Source of the DNA: Acanthamoeba lenticulata
Lineage: Eukaryota > Discosea > Longamoebia > Acanthamoebidae
Reading direction: 5' to 3'
Assembly (NCBI GenBank): GCA_002179805.1
Contig: NAVB01001995.1
Coordinates: forward strand, 1 to 20,944
Length of the DNA stretch: 20,944 nucleotides
Shown piece by piece: positions 8,868-18,362 of the stretch (its first letter is position 1; each line of letters starts with the position of its first letter). The notes under the pieces were generated by a model. The model saw only the letters and a program-made list of their open reading frames with translations. It had not been told where the DNA came from and did no database searches. Both the position numbers and the translations under genes were made by a program.

Positions 8868-11800
8868 TCAGAGGCTGCCCTCCGCGGCCAGCTTGTGGAT
8901 GAGGGCGTGCATGGGCAGGAGCTCGCGCTCATCGACCAGGCGGTACTCCTGCACGAACTTGACGAACGCCACAAACGAGCTCTGGCGCCGCGATCGTGAG
9001 GTGAGTGACGTTGATGAGCGCCTACTCGTGCCTTTTGGAGGGAGGCGCGCACCTGGAGGAGCTTCATCTCGCCGATGTCCTCGAACAGGATGTAGTGGTG
9101 GTAGTAGATGTGCGCGTACACCCGGAACAGCCGGCGCAGCGACTCGCGCAGCCGCACCATGCTCGGCGCTGCAGAACACCCGCCAACGCGCCAGCCAAGT
9201 CAAAGCGAATTCGCCCCACGACATGAGGACGTCGACCGGAGAGATGGAAGGAAAGAAACAAAGAAAGAAAAAAGAAAGAAAGAGAGAAAGAAAGAAAAAA
9301 GAAAGAGGAGAGCCCAGGCGTACGTTGGGTGAAGAGGGACTCGGTGTGGGTGAAGAGGAGCTCCATGTAGTGCGCCGCTGGGAGGCTCGTGGGCTGCGGG
9401 TAGTGCGCCTTGTCTTGCCACCGATACTCGAACCTGTCCCTCGTCCCCCCCCCCAAAAAGCCACGCACATTCGGGTCCGGGTCAGAGAGGGAGGGCGCGC
9501 TACGCGAGGCGTCGCGCATTCACCAACTTGTGGCTACACATGTGGTTATGGGAGGAATGAGGGCGGTTGCACGCACTTGGAGCCGGCGGTCATGGTGGGG
9601 CAGGCCTTCGGGTTGCATTCATCCCCGACCAGCGCGTAGATGAGGCGGATGCGCTCGAATAGTTGCTTGGCTGCGCGCCACATCAGTCGTGAGCCGACGC
9701 CCCCCCCCCAAGGCGAAAGAATAAATAATTAAGAATTCAGAAAAAATGTTTTTACCATTGATAAATTGAAACAAATGATAAATTGATGAACAAATATAGT
9801 TAAATGGATAAAAATCTGTGTTGCGTTGAGGGAGAGGAGCCACGCACTAATGAAGAGGAGGAGCGGGAGGTCGTCCTGGGCCTGGTGGGGCTGCTCGCCG
9901 CTCTTGGGCGGGGCGGGAGCGGGGTCCAAGCGCGCCTGGCCTTTCTTGGTGGCGGTCTCGCACTTGAGAGAGGTGCTCGCCTTGGCCGACGTCTTGTACG
10001 TGAGCGTCCCCTTGGCGTGGGTCGAGCGCTGCCTCGAGTGCGCCAACGCGAGGCTGTACATGCGTGTGTGTGTGCGTGTGTTTTGGTCAATTGGAAATCG
10101 CGGCGGTGAGCCCTAGACTGACGGCCACACACGGCTCGTGGAACGAGGCTTGTTGTTCCAAGGTGGTGGCGGGGAGGGATTTGGGGATCGATGGAGGGGA
10201 ACGCACCTGGCCTGGTAGGCGGTCTTGTTCGCCCGGTTCGACTCCTTGGCCTTCTGCGTGCGCCGGCTGCACTCGTCCAGATTCTCCACGAGGCTGCCGG
10301 GCACGTGTCATGCATGCACGTATTCCCATGCGTGTGCGTGAGCTGCCTTGCAAGCATAACTGCAAAAGAAAGAAAAGAGAAAGAGAAAGAGAGAGGAGAA
10401 AGGGAGCGGACCTGAGGCAGAAGGGATCAGCGGCCGAGACCGACTGCTGGATCTGCTGGGTGGCCTCCGTGAGGATCGCCACCGCGTTGTCGAATCGACG
10501 CTCCTCCTGCTCGGTGATGGCCCGCTTGATGGCGTCAGCTGTGAGCACACGGTTGCGCTGTTTGTCGACCTCGTACGAGGGCTGCGCACAAGACCCCCCC
10601 CCTCCAAGACGTGAGCATTCGTGAATGGGATTTGGGGGGAGGAGGAGGGGGGAAGACGAAGATACACGCGTGAAGGGGAGTAGAGGGGGAGGAGCGAACC
10701 ACGGGGTTGGGCGGCACATCCGCCGCAACGGGCCGGGAGACGTGGCACTCCGCCGAGACGGTCGTGTGGCGTCCATCGGGCAGACTCGAGTAGGTCAGCG
10801 TCGCGCTCTGTGCGCTCGTGTTCCGTATGTTATAAAACTACAAATTTCCAAATAAATAAAAAAAGCAAGTGCCCAAGTGGGGCGGTCCCGTACGAGGAGG
10901 GGTGAAGAGGCGGCGGGCTGGTCGAGGGCGGGCAGGTTGAGGGAGACGAGGACGTCGCGGGTCTCCTCGTAGTAGATGTCGCCCAGGAGGAGGGAGTAGG
11001 ACGTGTGGGGCGAGTGCTTCTCGACGCTCCAGTTGCCGTGGACCTTGCCTATGGTGGCGCCGCCCTGCGCCTCGAGCCTCACGCGGATGTTCTCGGCACA
11101 CACCGAGAGGAGGCCGCCCAGGCAGTCGGCAAACGCCGACGGGATGGCCTCTGCCGTCTCAATGGCGTAGTACACGCCGTCGCCTCTCTCCGCGATTTTC
11201 CTGTTTGCGCAAACGGTAGATCAATAAATAAACAAACAATGAAAAGAATTATTATTCGTTTCAAGAGCGAAAGCGACCAAAGAACGAAAGCAAAGATTTG
11301 GGGGGGGGGGATTACGTGAGCATCGCGGCATCGGGAGCGGAGCCGAAGCCAAAGGTGAAGACGGTCGGGGCGAGGGACTTGCTCTGCAGTAATCGCAACT
11401 CCGCATCCAACGCGGTAAGGATCTGCTCCCTGCTCGATAGATGCGCACACCAAATCATCAACAGGCGAAGGGGAGATGAGAGAAGGGAAGAAGCGCGCAC
11501 GTAGTGGTGAGGCCCCGATTGGCGCCGCCGTCCGTGAACAAGAGGACAGAGCACACCAGGTTGGTGGGATTCGAACTGGCGGCCGAGAAGTCAACGCCGC
11601 GCGTTAGTGGAAATGATGAAGGAAGAGAGGGAGGAGGGAAGAGGGGGACTAGGTACGGCAGCTTTTCGAGGAGCTTGAGGGCCGAGAAGAGGCCGCCGGA
11701 AATGTTGGTCCACATGCCCGTCTCGATGCTGGACACGGCCCGCAGCACCAGGTCCTTGCCGACGTCGTCGAGGAAGGTGAGGGAGACGTCGGTGGTGACT

Positions 11801-14655
11801 TCCCCGTCGTAGGAGACCAGCCCCATGCAGTCCCCGGGCGAGAGCTGCGAGATGAGGAACTTGAGCGACTCCTTGACCAGCGGCATGTCTCCTGCGCGGA
11901 CACACGGGCGGGAAATTGTGGTGAGCTTGCGACCACGTGTGATCGAGGCTGTGCCCGGCGAGCGGCGACGCACCCTTCATCGAAGAGCTCCGGTCGATGG
12001 CGGCGATCACAGCGATCTGCGCGCGCTCGCCGCCCACGCCCTGGCTGGGCCCAACGTCGTCGGCAGCAGCCGTCGCCGTCGAGGTCGACGATAATGACGA
12101 CGAAGACGACGAGCCCGATGGTGCCTGTACGAGGTTGTGGTGATGGTGGTGCGCGCTGGCCACAAGCGACGACACCGCCCGCAGCGAGTCGTTGGGCGCG
12201 GCCTGCGCGCGCACGGAGACGACGACATGGACGCCCTTGTGCTGCACGTCGTAGCGCAGCTGCGGAAACTCGACGTCGAGCGCGAGGCGCAGCTTTCGCT
12301 CAGCGGCGACAGCCTCGTCCACGGTGGTGGGGGTCTGGTGGATGATGCGGGTGGCGTCGTCGACATCACGATGATGGCGCAAAGGCATCTTGCCCTGTCG
12401 CCGCTTCCTGTCCGCACGCTCCGCCTGGCGGCCTTCCTTGTGCTTCTTCTTTGTCTTTTTCTTCTGCTTTTTCCTGCCGCTGCCGCCACTTTCAAAAGTG
12501 TCGCTTTCATCAGCCGAGGGCCCGAGCACCACTGTCCCGCTCCTGCCCTGCATGTCCTCGTCATCCTCTTCCTCTTCATCGCTGCTGCTACTGCTGTCGT
12601 CGTTGTCGTCATCGTTCTCCTCCTCGTCATCCTCATCATCATCTTCTTCTTGTTCTTTTTCCTCCTCGGGCTCCTCGTCATTCGCGCGAGTCCGATCAAC
12701 GGGCGGGTCGTCAAAGGAGAAGAGCGAGGACGAGAAACCGACACTGCCCATCGCCCCGCCGTCGTCGCCCAGGAAGCCGCCGAGGCTGACGTCCCCTGCA
12801 AGCGGCAGCACGGGATCGGCCCCAAAGAGGCCCGCCGCGGTGCCGACCGTGGCCGTCGAAGACGCCAGCGAGGCGGTGAAGTGCGACGCGCCGCTGTCGG
12901 CGAAGCTCTGGTAGCCCGGGTCCGTCGTCGTCGTCGTCGACGAGATGCCATTCTCCATGAAGCCATCGAACCACGCGCCGCTCAACACGATCTCTGGCTG
13001 CTGTGGCAGTGGCATCTGTTGATCGCTCGGCCTGAAGGGGCTGTCCTGCAGCAGCTGGCCGGTTGCAAAGGCGCTTCGCTCCGGAGCCGAGCGTCGGAGG
13101 CCCCGGGCGGCCGATGTGGGCGACGTTGACGTTGGGCTGAAGGCCCCGGCGGCCGCTTCGTCGTCGTTGCCATCGTAGTCGTCGTCGCCGTCGCGCTGGC
13201 GCGCCTGCCGCTCCTCCTTGGCCTTCTTGTCCTTGCCGTTGACCCACGCGTTGAAGAAGGCAAAGGGCGACAGCTGCTCCGCGCCTCCGGCCGACTCGCG
13301 GCGCGCAGGCGCGTCGTCATCATTGCCGCTCCGCTTCTTCTGCTTGACCTTCTTGTCCTTCTTCTTGTCCTTCTTCCCAGAGGAGGACGAGGGCTTGTCA
13401 TCATCATCCTCCTCCGCCTTGCTCTTGTTCTTCTTTTTCTTCTTCTTTTTCTTCTTTGTTTTCGTGACCTCCCCGCCGGGCAGGACGAGGATCGACGCCG
13501 AGGTCGAGGTGGAGGTCCGCTCGCCGCGGGCCTCGCGCCGCTGCGCCTCCTTGTAGTGCTGCACCACCGTGCGCAGGGCGTAGTTGGGCTGCAGATCCTC
13601 CAACACCGCCAGCCTGGAAGTGGAGGGGGCCACCAACCAACCAGAGTGCACGGACATAGGGCGCCCTTAAGTGCTCCAAAAGGGCCTCGAAAGGACGAAA
13701 TTGTGTCGACGCGGAGCGGAAAAGCAGAACACGTACGTGTTGCAGGTGGGACACGTGTTGTGCTGCTGGAGCCACTTGGTGATGGTGCGCCTGCTGAAGC
13801 TGTGGCCGCACGGGAGCATGACGGGCTTCTTCATGAGCTCCATCGAGATCGGGTCGATGAGGAGGTCTTCCATCGACGGGCTGCGGGCCAAGCCTGCTCG
13901 CGCGGCCGCAGAGGCCTCCGGCGCGAGGTCCATCATCATCACCGTCGGCAAATGCGACGACGGCCCGCCGGCACTGTCAACGTTGATCGGGCTGCCGGTC
14001 CTGGCCGGGGAGGAGAAGCTGAGGCGGCCGGACGAGCGCTGGAAGCCGCCGGTTGGGGTCGGCGGGGATCCGACGTAGTCGAACGGCGGCTCGCCGCCAC
14101 GAGGCGGGCTGAAGGCGAGCAGTTGCCCGTGGGGTGAGGCCGGCGGCGACACGCGCTGCTGGGGCGAGCGAGGGTCGCCCGGCGTGGCGGCGTCGTGGCT
14201 GGTCCGTCTCTCCGAGGACACGTACACCACGGTGCCGCTCCTGAGCGAGCGCGCAGGCCGTTTGTCAGCCAACGTGTGCACGCGTGTCGACGTGGTCGAC
14301 GACGAGAGGGGTCACGCTTGGGGTTGTACCGCGAGAACACACGAGGGTTGGGACCGTCGCCCCCGGCCTTCTCGGCAATCTCGTTCTCCTTCTCCAGAAG
14401 AACGGTCTTGGCTTCCTCCTCACTGCGGCACAACAGCAGCAATAACGAAGACGAAGCACAGGTCAGGCTTTCATACGAGTTGGCGTGGCATGCGCGGCAC
14501 GAAAGGAGGGGCGAGAGACTGTGGTGCCTGCGTTACCTGAGTCCGTACTGCAAGGTGAGGGCGCGTATGAGGTCGGGTCTGGGCATACCGAGCACGAGCG
14601 ACGCGTCCAACTCGGCAAAGCATCTGGAGTACACGGTGCAATTCGGAGCAGCCAT
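8868..14655 (-). CDS. U-box / von Willebrand A / MOB multidomain protein (probable E3 ubiquitin ligase scaffold)
   Basis: Sixteen exons, 14655-14537, 14422-14330, 14240-13737, 13613-11974, 11891-11657, 11575-11501, 11429-11316, 11200-10894, 10807-10700, 10581-10412, 10293-10207, 10053-9848, 9670-9577, 9433-9324, 9168-9053 and 8981-8868, sum to 4092 nt and 1363 residues with every phase closing. Domains: U-box at about 196-265 (DPISMELMKKPVMLPCGHSF, then QPNYALRTVV), which recruits E2 enzymes; Lys-rich then Asp/Glu-rich linker to about 760; vWA at about 772-950 with an intact metal site (D779-x-S-x-S, T847, D879); vWA-associated C-terminal region (FADCLGGLLSV, YYEETRDVLVSLNLP, RRFDNAVAIL) to about 1160; MOB at about 1220-1363 with zinc ligands C1238, C1243, H1307 and H1312. 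U-box plus vWA resembles plant WAV3-type RING/vWA ligases. The MOB part could be a separate downstream gene (ATG at 9683). The linker strand opposite reads as long false ORFs. Confidence 0.8.
9243..9311. repeat. GAAA-rich purine repeat inside an intron
   Basis: An imperfect (GAAA)n tract fills much of the intron 9169-9323 of the U-box/vWA/MOB gene. On the transcribed sense (minus) strand it reads as TTTC repeats, a long pyrimidine tract beginning near the donor side. Confidence 0.85.
9671..9847 (-). other. AT-rich 177-nt intron (or gene boundary) before the MOB exons
   Basis: In the fusion model this is a phase-1 intron, GTGCGT to CGCGCAG, joining a codon A|CC. It is far more AT-rich than the exons and has stops in all frames on the sense strand. 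In the competing model the upstream frame runs on to a TAA at 9731-9729, and a new ATG at 9683-9681 starts the MOB gene. Similar AT-rich introns occur elsewhere in the same gene (10808-10893, 11201-11315), which favours the intron reading. Confidence 0.6.
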
Positions 14656-15043
14656 GCTTTCACGTTAGCATTGAGCGCGTGCCACATCTTGAGCACACAT
14701 TATCTCGCACCTCAATATTCGCTGCATGCTCGAGGGGCCAGTGGGTTTGGTAGATTTTGGCTCCATCTCGTTTGACCATGCTCTCAAGAGTCCAACTCCT
14801 CTACCTTCATAGAAGGATGCAATCAGCTCCCCTTGCGTGCTTGGTTGGCCAGGAGATCTTGCAGGCACCAGAAAAAATAAAAACTCTGGTTGGGAAAAGC
14901 AGGAAACTCGACTAAATAGCACACAACAAGCCCGACACCCAAGCCACGGACGACCACAAAGCCTCGAGCGGTCAAGCGTGGCAAGAGAGAGAGAGAGAGA
15001 GCAACTGGGCAAATTTTTGTCCATTTGACACCATGAATCCACA
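14656..15043. promoter_or_regulatory. Upstream region of the U-box gene and 3' region of the ALY gene
   Basis: This 388-bp gap lies between two minus-strand genes: it follows the ALY stop and precedes the U-box/vWA/MOB start. It should hold the ALY polyadenylation site on the right and the U-box promoter on the left. An (AG)9 microsatellite sits at 14984-15001. Short open frames here show no recognisable domain. Confidence 0.6.
14984..15001. repeat. (AG)9 microsatellite
   Basis: Nine perfect AG repeats lie about 330 bp upstream of the U-box/vWA/MOB start codon; they read CT on the sense strand of that gene. GAGA-type tracts are promoter elements in some eukaryotes, but nothing here shows that role. 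Confidence 0.85.
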
Positions 15044-16357
15044 CTAAAACTGGCACCCGAAACCACTGCCACCACCTCGTGTGCTGGTCATCCGCTCTAC
15101 AAGAAGGCTCTGTCGTCTGACGGACGAACCCTGCAGTGTGGCGCCGCCACGTATCATGAGCACTCCCAATTCGAGGCCGCCGAGCAGCGAAAACGTACTT
15201 GGTGATGACCTTGCGGCCGCCCGACACGGAGACCTGGAAGCTGCCGTCGCCGATCTTCTTGGCGCCGCCACGCGACGGGGCGTTGGGCACGATGGCCAGG
15301 CTCACGGTCTGGCCCTCCAGCTCGACACCATCAAACTGCGAGATGGCCCGGTTGGCGGCCTCGCGCGACTCAAAGACGGCCTTGGCGGTGCCCTCAGACC
15401 GGCCGGACCGGTCGTACTTGATCTGCACCTTCACGAGGTCGCCCACAGCGCGCAGGAGTTTCTACAAGAGCGCGTGTGTGTTGGACACGATCAGCAGCAG
15501 GCTCGGAGACACAAAAGACTCGTCGTTCGCTGTCTTTCTCTACCTGGAGATCAGCGTCATCGAGGTCGTAGCTGAGATTGGTGATCTCCACGGTGGTGGG
15601 CTGCCTGTCGCCGCCGCTGCCGCCCTGAAGCGAGCGCCTCAGGAAGCCCGTGTTGCCGAGATCGGCGCGGCCGCTTGACCCACGCCTGCCCTCTTCCTGC
15701 TCGTCGTAGAGGTCGTGCGTCCACGCGGCCTCGGGATTGCCCTGTGGCGAGCGTGAAAGCGGCCCAGATAAGCGATTACTGCAGTACACAAGTGGAAGGT
15801 GGGAAAAAGGGCGCACCTAAGGGGAATGTTACGAGTAGAGGCACACACGCAGATGCAGAAAAGAGGAGAATGGAGATGAAATGAAGTGAGGTGAGTGGAG
15901 GAGCTGAAACGTTTGAGCTCGAGCAAACAAGTGCCCCGCCGCCGAGATCGATTTGGGGTGCTGCCGACGTTTGGGACGCGTCGAATGACGGCAGGCGGGC
16001 GGGAATTGTTTGCTATAGCAAGGTTGCGCGCTGTGGTTCAGGTTGAGGGAGTTGTTCAAACCTGCAACAATAGCAAATGGATTCAATACATGGATGAGGC
16101 ATCGCAAAAACTCCAAATTTTTGTACCTTATCATACGGGGTGGCTCTGTGCCCTCGGGTACGACGCTGGCCTCGCTGGACGCCACCGCCCTGACGCCTCT
16201 CCTGCTGTTGGCCACCACCCTGCTGCCGGCTGCCTCCATTTCTGGCGCCGCCCCTTCCTCCACCACCACCGCCGCGAGTCGGCTGCTTGCCCCTCTGCGA
16301 CGGGTTCTTTTGCTTCTTCTTAATCACATCATCCAAGCTGAGCTCAAGGTTCGACAT
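15044..16357 (-). CDS. ALYREF: ALY/REF (THO4) mRNA export adaptor
   Basis: ALY/REF proteins join the TREX complex, bind the helicase UAP56/DDX39B and pass spliced mRNA to the export receptor. Exons 16357-16127, 15741-15544, 15461-15199 and 15083-15044 give 243 residues with all phases closing. The N terminus LELSLDDVIKKKQK (residues 4-17) matches the UAP56-binding motif of human ALYREF (MSLDDIIK). Residues 20-70 are an RGG/Gln-rich RNA-binding arm. The RRM spans about 125-200: TTVEITNLSYDLDDADLQ (RNP2), YDRSGRSEGTAKAVFES (RNP1 region), GVELEGQTVSLAIV. The tail TRGGGSGFGCQF comes from a 13-codon last exon; the C-terminal UAP56-binding motif found in many homologues is absent. The first intron, 385 nt, is over twice the length of any other in the window. 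Divergent neighbour: the Rab-FYVE gene. Confidence 0.88.
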
Positions 16358-16531
16358 GGTGGCGAGGGGGATTGGATGAGCTCAACGGCAACCTGATGTT
16401 GACAAAAGGCTCTTTCCTACTTTTTTCGAAGGTTAAGGTGGCGCTGGCTTCTCTTTTTCTTCTCATTTTTCTTGAGAGCTCGCGTGCGACGAAAACGAGC
16501 TTGGGTGTTGGCAAAAACAAACTACAAAGGC
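16358..16531. promoter_or_regulatory. Divergent promoter between ALY and Rab-FYVE genes
   Basis: The two start codons face apart across 174 bp, so the gap probably acts as a bidirectional promoter. A pyrimidine-rich stretch lies at 16449-16475. No specific factor site was identified. Confidence 0.6.
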
Positions 16532-18141
16532 ATGGGCAACGAAGTCAGTGAGCCACAGAGGGGGCCACCAGGAGGCGCACAGGGTGGGCCGCCTCGCAAA
16601 CAATACACGTTTAAGATTGTCGTCCTCGGCGACCGAGGCACGGGCAAGGTTCGCTGGCTCGGCCTCCTTTTCGCTTATTGTCTTCGTCTCTCTTACCATT
16701 GCTTGCTGCCTCTTGTGTGCAGACGGCTCTCATCAACCGTACCTGCTCCTTCTTCAGGAAGCTCACCGCACATGCCCCGACCTGATATTTTTATCTGTTT
16801 CTTTATTCGCTCGCCTTGTGCCAGGGCTGGTGCACGGCCTCTACACAGCCAAGGAGCGCCCAACGCAAGGCGTCGAGTTTGCGCTGCGCTCCCTTCACGA
16901 CTTTGCCACTCCCGTGCCTGGCGACCCAACCGCCGTCCGGCGCGACGACGTGCGCCTCGTGCTCTGGGTTCGGGCAGCCGCGATTTCTTCAACCCTCCCC
17001 ACAACAGCAACAACAGGAGAGGTCTGGGAGTGTGTGCTGACGTCAGCATGAATGCCACAGGATGTGGGCGGGCACGAGAAGTTCAGCGGGAAGACGCGGT
17101 TCTACTACCAGCACACGGTGGCGGGCATTGTGGTGGCCGACGCGTCCAAACCGCAGACCATCAAGGAGGCCGCGGCCTGGGTTGCCGACCTGCGCGGCAA
17201 GGTCACCAACAAGGGCCCCAACGGCGAGAACCTCTCCCTGCCCGTCATCTTGTTCCTCAACAAGGGTGCGAAGGGGGCTGTCTCTTGTGTAGTGCGCCAT
17301 GCGCAGCGCTCACTTCTTCTCCTCATGTGTTCGGCTGGCTGGCTGGCGCGTGCGACTGTGCAGTCGACCTGGTGACGCCCAAGCAGCTGTCGGCGCTCAC
17401 GCCCACGCTCAAGGAGTTTGCGCGCACCAACGACATCATCGGCTACTGGACCTGTTCGGCCAAGGACGACTCCAACTTTGACCGGCCCATCCAGCGGCTG
17501 ATCACCAAGCTTCTCGAGCAGCGCCACAACGACGAGATCAAGTTCGTGTGCCCGCCCCCAACTTCCCAGGCCCTCTCGTGAGCTCACTCTCTGTGACTGC
17601 CTGCTCACGCGTGTCGGTAGGATGGAGCGAAGCGAAGGCTACAGCTACAAGAACTGGCAGCCACTCGAGCTCGCCAGCCACTGCGCTGCGTGCCAAGCTG
17701 AGTTTTCGCTCTTCACGTGGAAGGTGCGGCATCTCCTCCCCCCCCCCTCCCCCAAACTCTCGCACCAGCCCCGCTCGACCTCACATGACGACGTCCTTCC
17801 CCCAAATCCACCCATAATCATCATTTGGATGCGCTCTCTGCAGCATCACTGCCGAAGCTGTGGTACGTGTCGTCTTGCCCCCCACAACCTGTGCTTCGCC
17901 ACTGGCGCCTGACGCGAACGGTTTGGGGGCAGGTCTCGTCTACTGCGGGAACTGTACGCCGCACATGGTTGCGCTGCGAGACAAGGGCTACACCACGCCG
18001 GTCAAGGTCTGCGTCAACTGTCACCAGGCCATGGTCGCCGCCAAGAAAGCATCCACATCCGCTTCTGCATCCTCCTCCTCCTCTCTTTCCTCTTCCTCTT
18101 CTTCTGTATCCTCCGCTTCCCGGCGGCCCGGGACGAAATGA
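16532..18141 (+). CDS. Rab32-like small GTPase fused to a FYVE zinc finger
   Basis: Exons 16532-16648, 16723-16738, 16825-16967, 17061-17265, 17364-17541, 17621-17723, 17844-17862 and 17933-18141 sum to 990 nt, 329 residues. GTPase motifs: P-loop GDRGTGKT (33-40), switch I T58 in PTQGVEF, G3 WDVGGHEK (92-99), NKVD (159-162) and SAK (192-194). The stretch AAAWVADLRGKV and the SAKDDSN pattern resemble Rab32/38. FYVE at about 232-300: W232, CAAC (241-244), KHHCRSCG (254-261), YCGNC and VCVNC, giving all eight zinc-binding cysteines; FYVE domains bind PtdIns3P on endosomes. A Ser-rich tail ends the protein, with no prenylation cysteines. The MGNEVS start fits N-myristoylation. Likely role: endosome or phagosome traffic. 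The FYVE part could be a separate gene starting at ATG 17622, but only 40 bases separate it from the first possible stop. Confidence 0.85.
16723..16738 (+). other. 16-nt microexon completing the P-loop
   Basis: Exon 2 of the Rab-FYVE gene encodes only TALIN plus one base of the next Arg. It lies between CAG and GTACCT. It supplies the Thr of GKT, so skipping it would remove the Mg2+-binding residue and shift the frame. Confidence 0.75.
17844..17862 (+). other. 19-nt microexon encoding the FYVE HHCRxC core
   Basis: Exon 7 of the Rab-FYVE gene encodes HHCRSC plus one base, exactly the PtdIns3P-binding signature of FYVE domains. It sits between CTGCAG and GTACGT. Skipping it would delete two zinc ligands and shift the frame. 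Confidence 0.78.
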
Positions 18142-18362
18142 AGGAATAGTTCATCATCGCCAGTGTCGCCGTCGTTGAGGCCAGGAGTCCTCCTGTCGTC
18201 AATCGCCGCGAAATGACACAAAATTTAAAGAAAGAAAAAGCAAAAAGAAAAAAGTAATACCGTGGCATCGTCGATCGATCGTCAGTGCGCCGGGCTTGGG
18301 AAGGCTCAGCCTCGTGTGCTCTCAGTCATTTTCTCATATCGCCATCCGCTGCGGGCACGCCC
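18142..18362. promoter_or_regulatory. Intergenic region between Rab-FYVE and GATA-finger genes
   Basis: These 221 bp separate two plus-strand genes. An A-rich stretch at 18218-18260 probably marks the 3' end of the Rab-FYVE transcript. The palindromic run CGATCGATCG near 18271-18280 and the following GC-rich part precede the GATA-finger start. No defined promoter element was recognised. Confidence 0.55.

Noticed and set aside
12137..13129. Long plus-strand open frame (about 330 codons)
   Set aside because: It is the antisense shadow of the low-complexity linker exon of the U-box/vWA/MOB gene. Its Leu/Val/Phe runs come from the complement of Asp/Glu/Lys codons, and it has no domain.
15087..15094. 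Alternative ALY last exon starting after the TAG at 15097-15095
   Set aside because: It gives a Trp-rich tail (ADDQHTRWWQWF) that runs on into the intergenic region, whereas the CAG acceptor at 15084 gives an RGG-like end with a prompt stop, as in ALY proteins.
17622..17723. A separate FYVE gene starting at ATG 17622
   Set aside because: Only 40 bases separate it from the first possible stop of the GTPase frame, there is no promoter space, and a phase-matched intron (GTTCGT to GGTAG) joins the two. Kept only as a weaker alternative.
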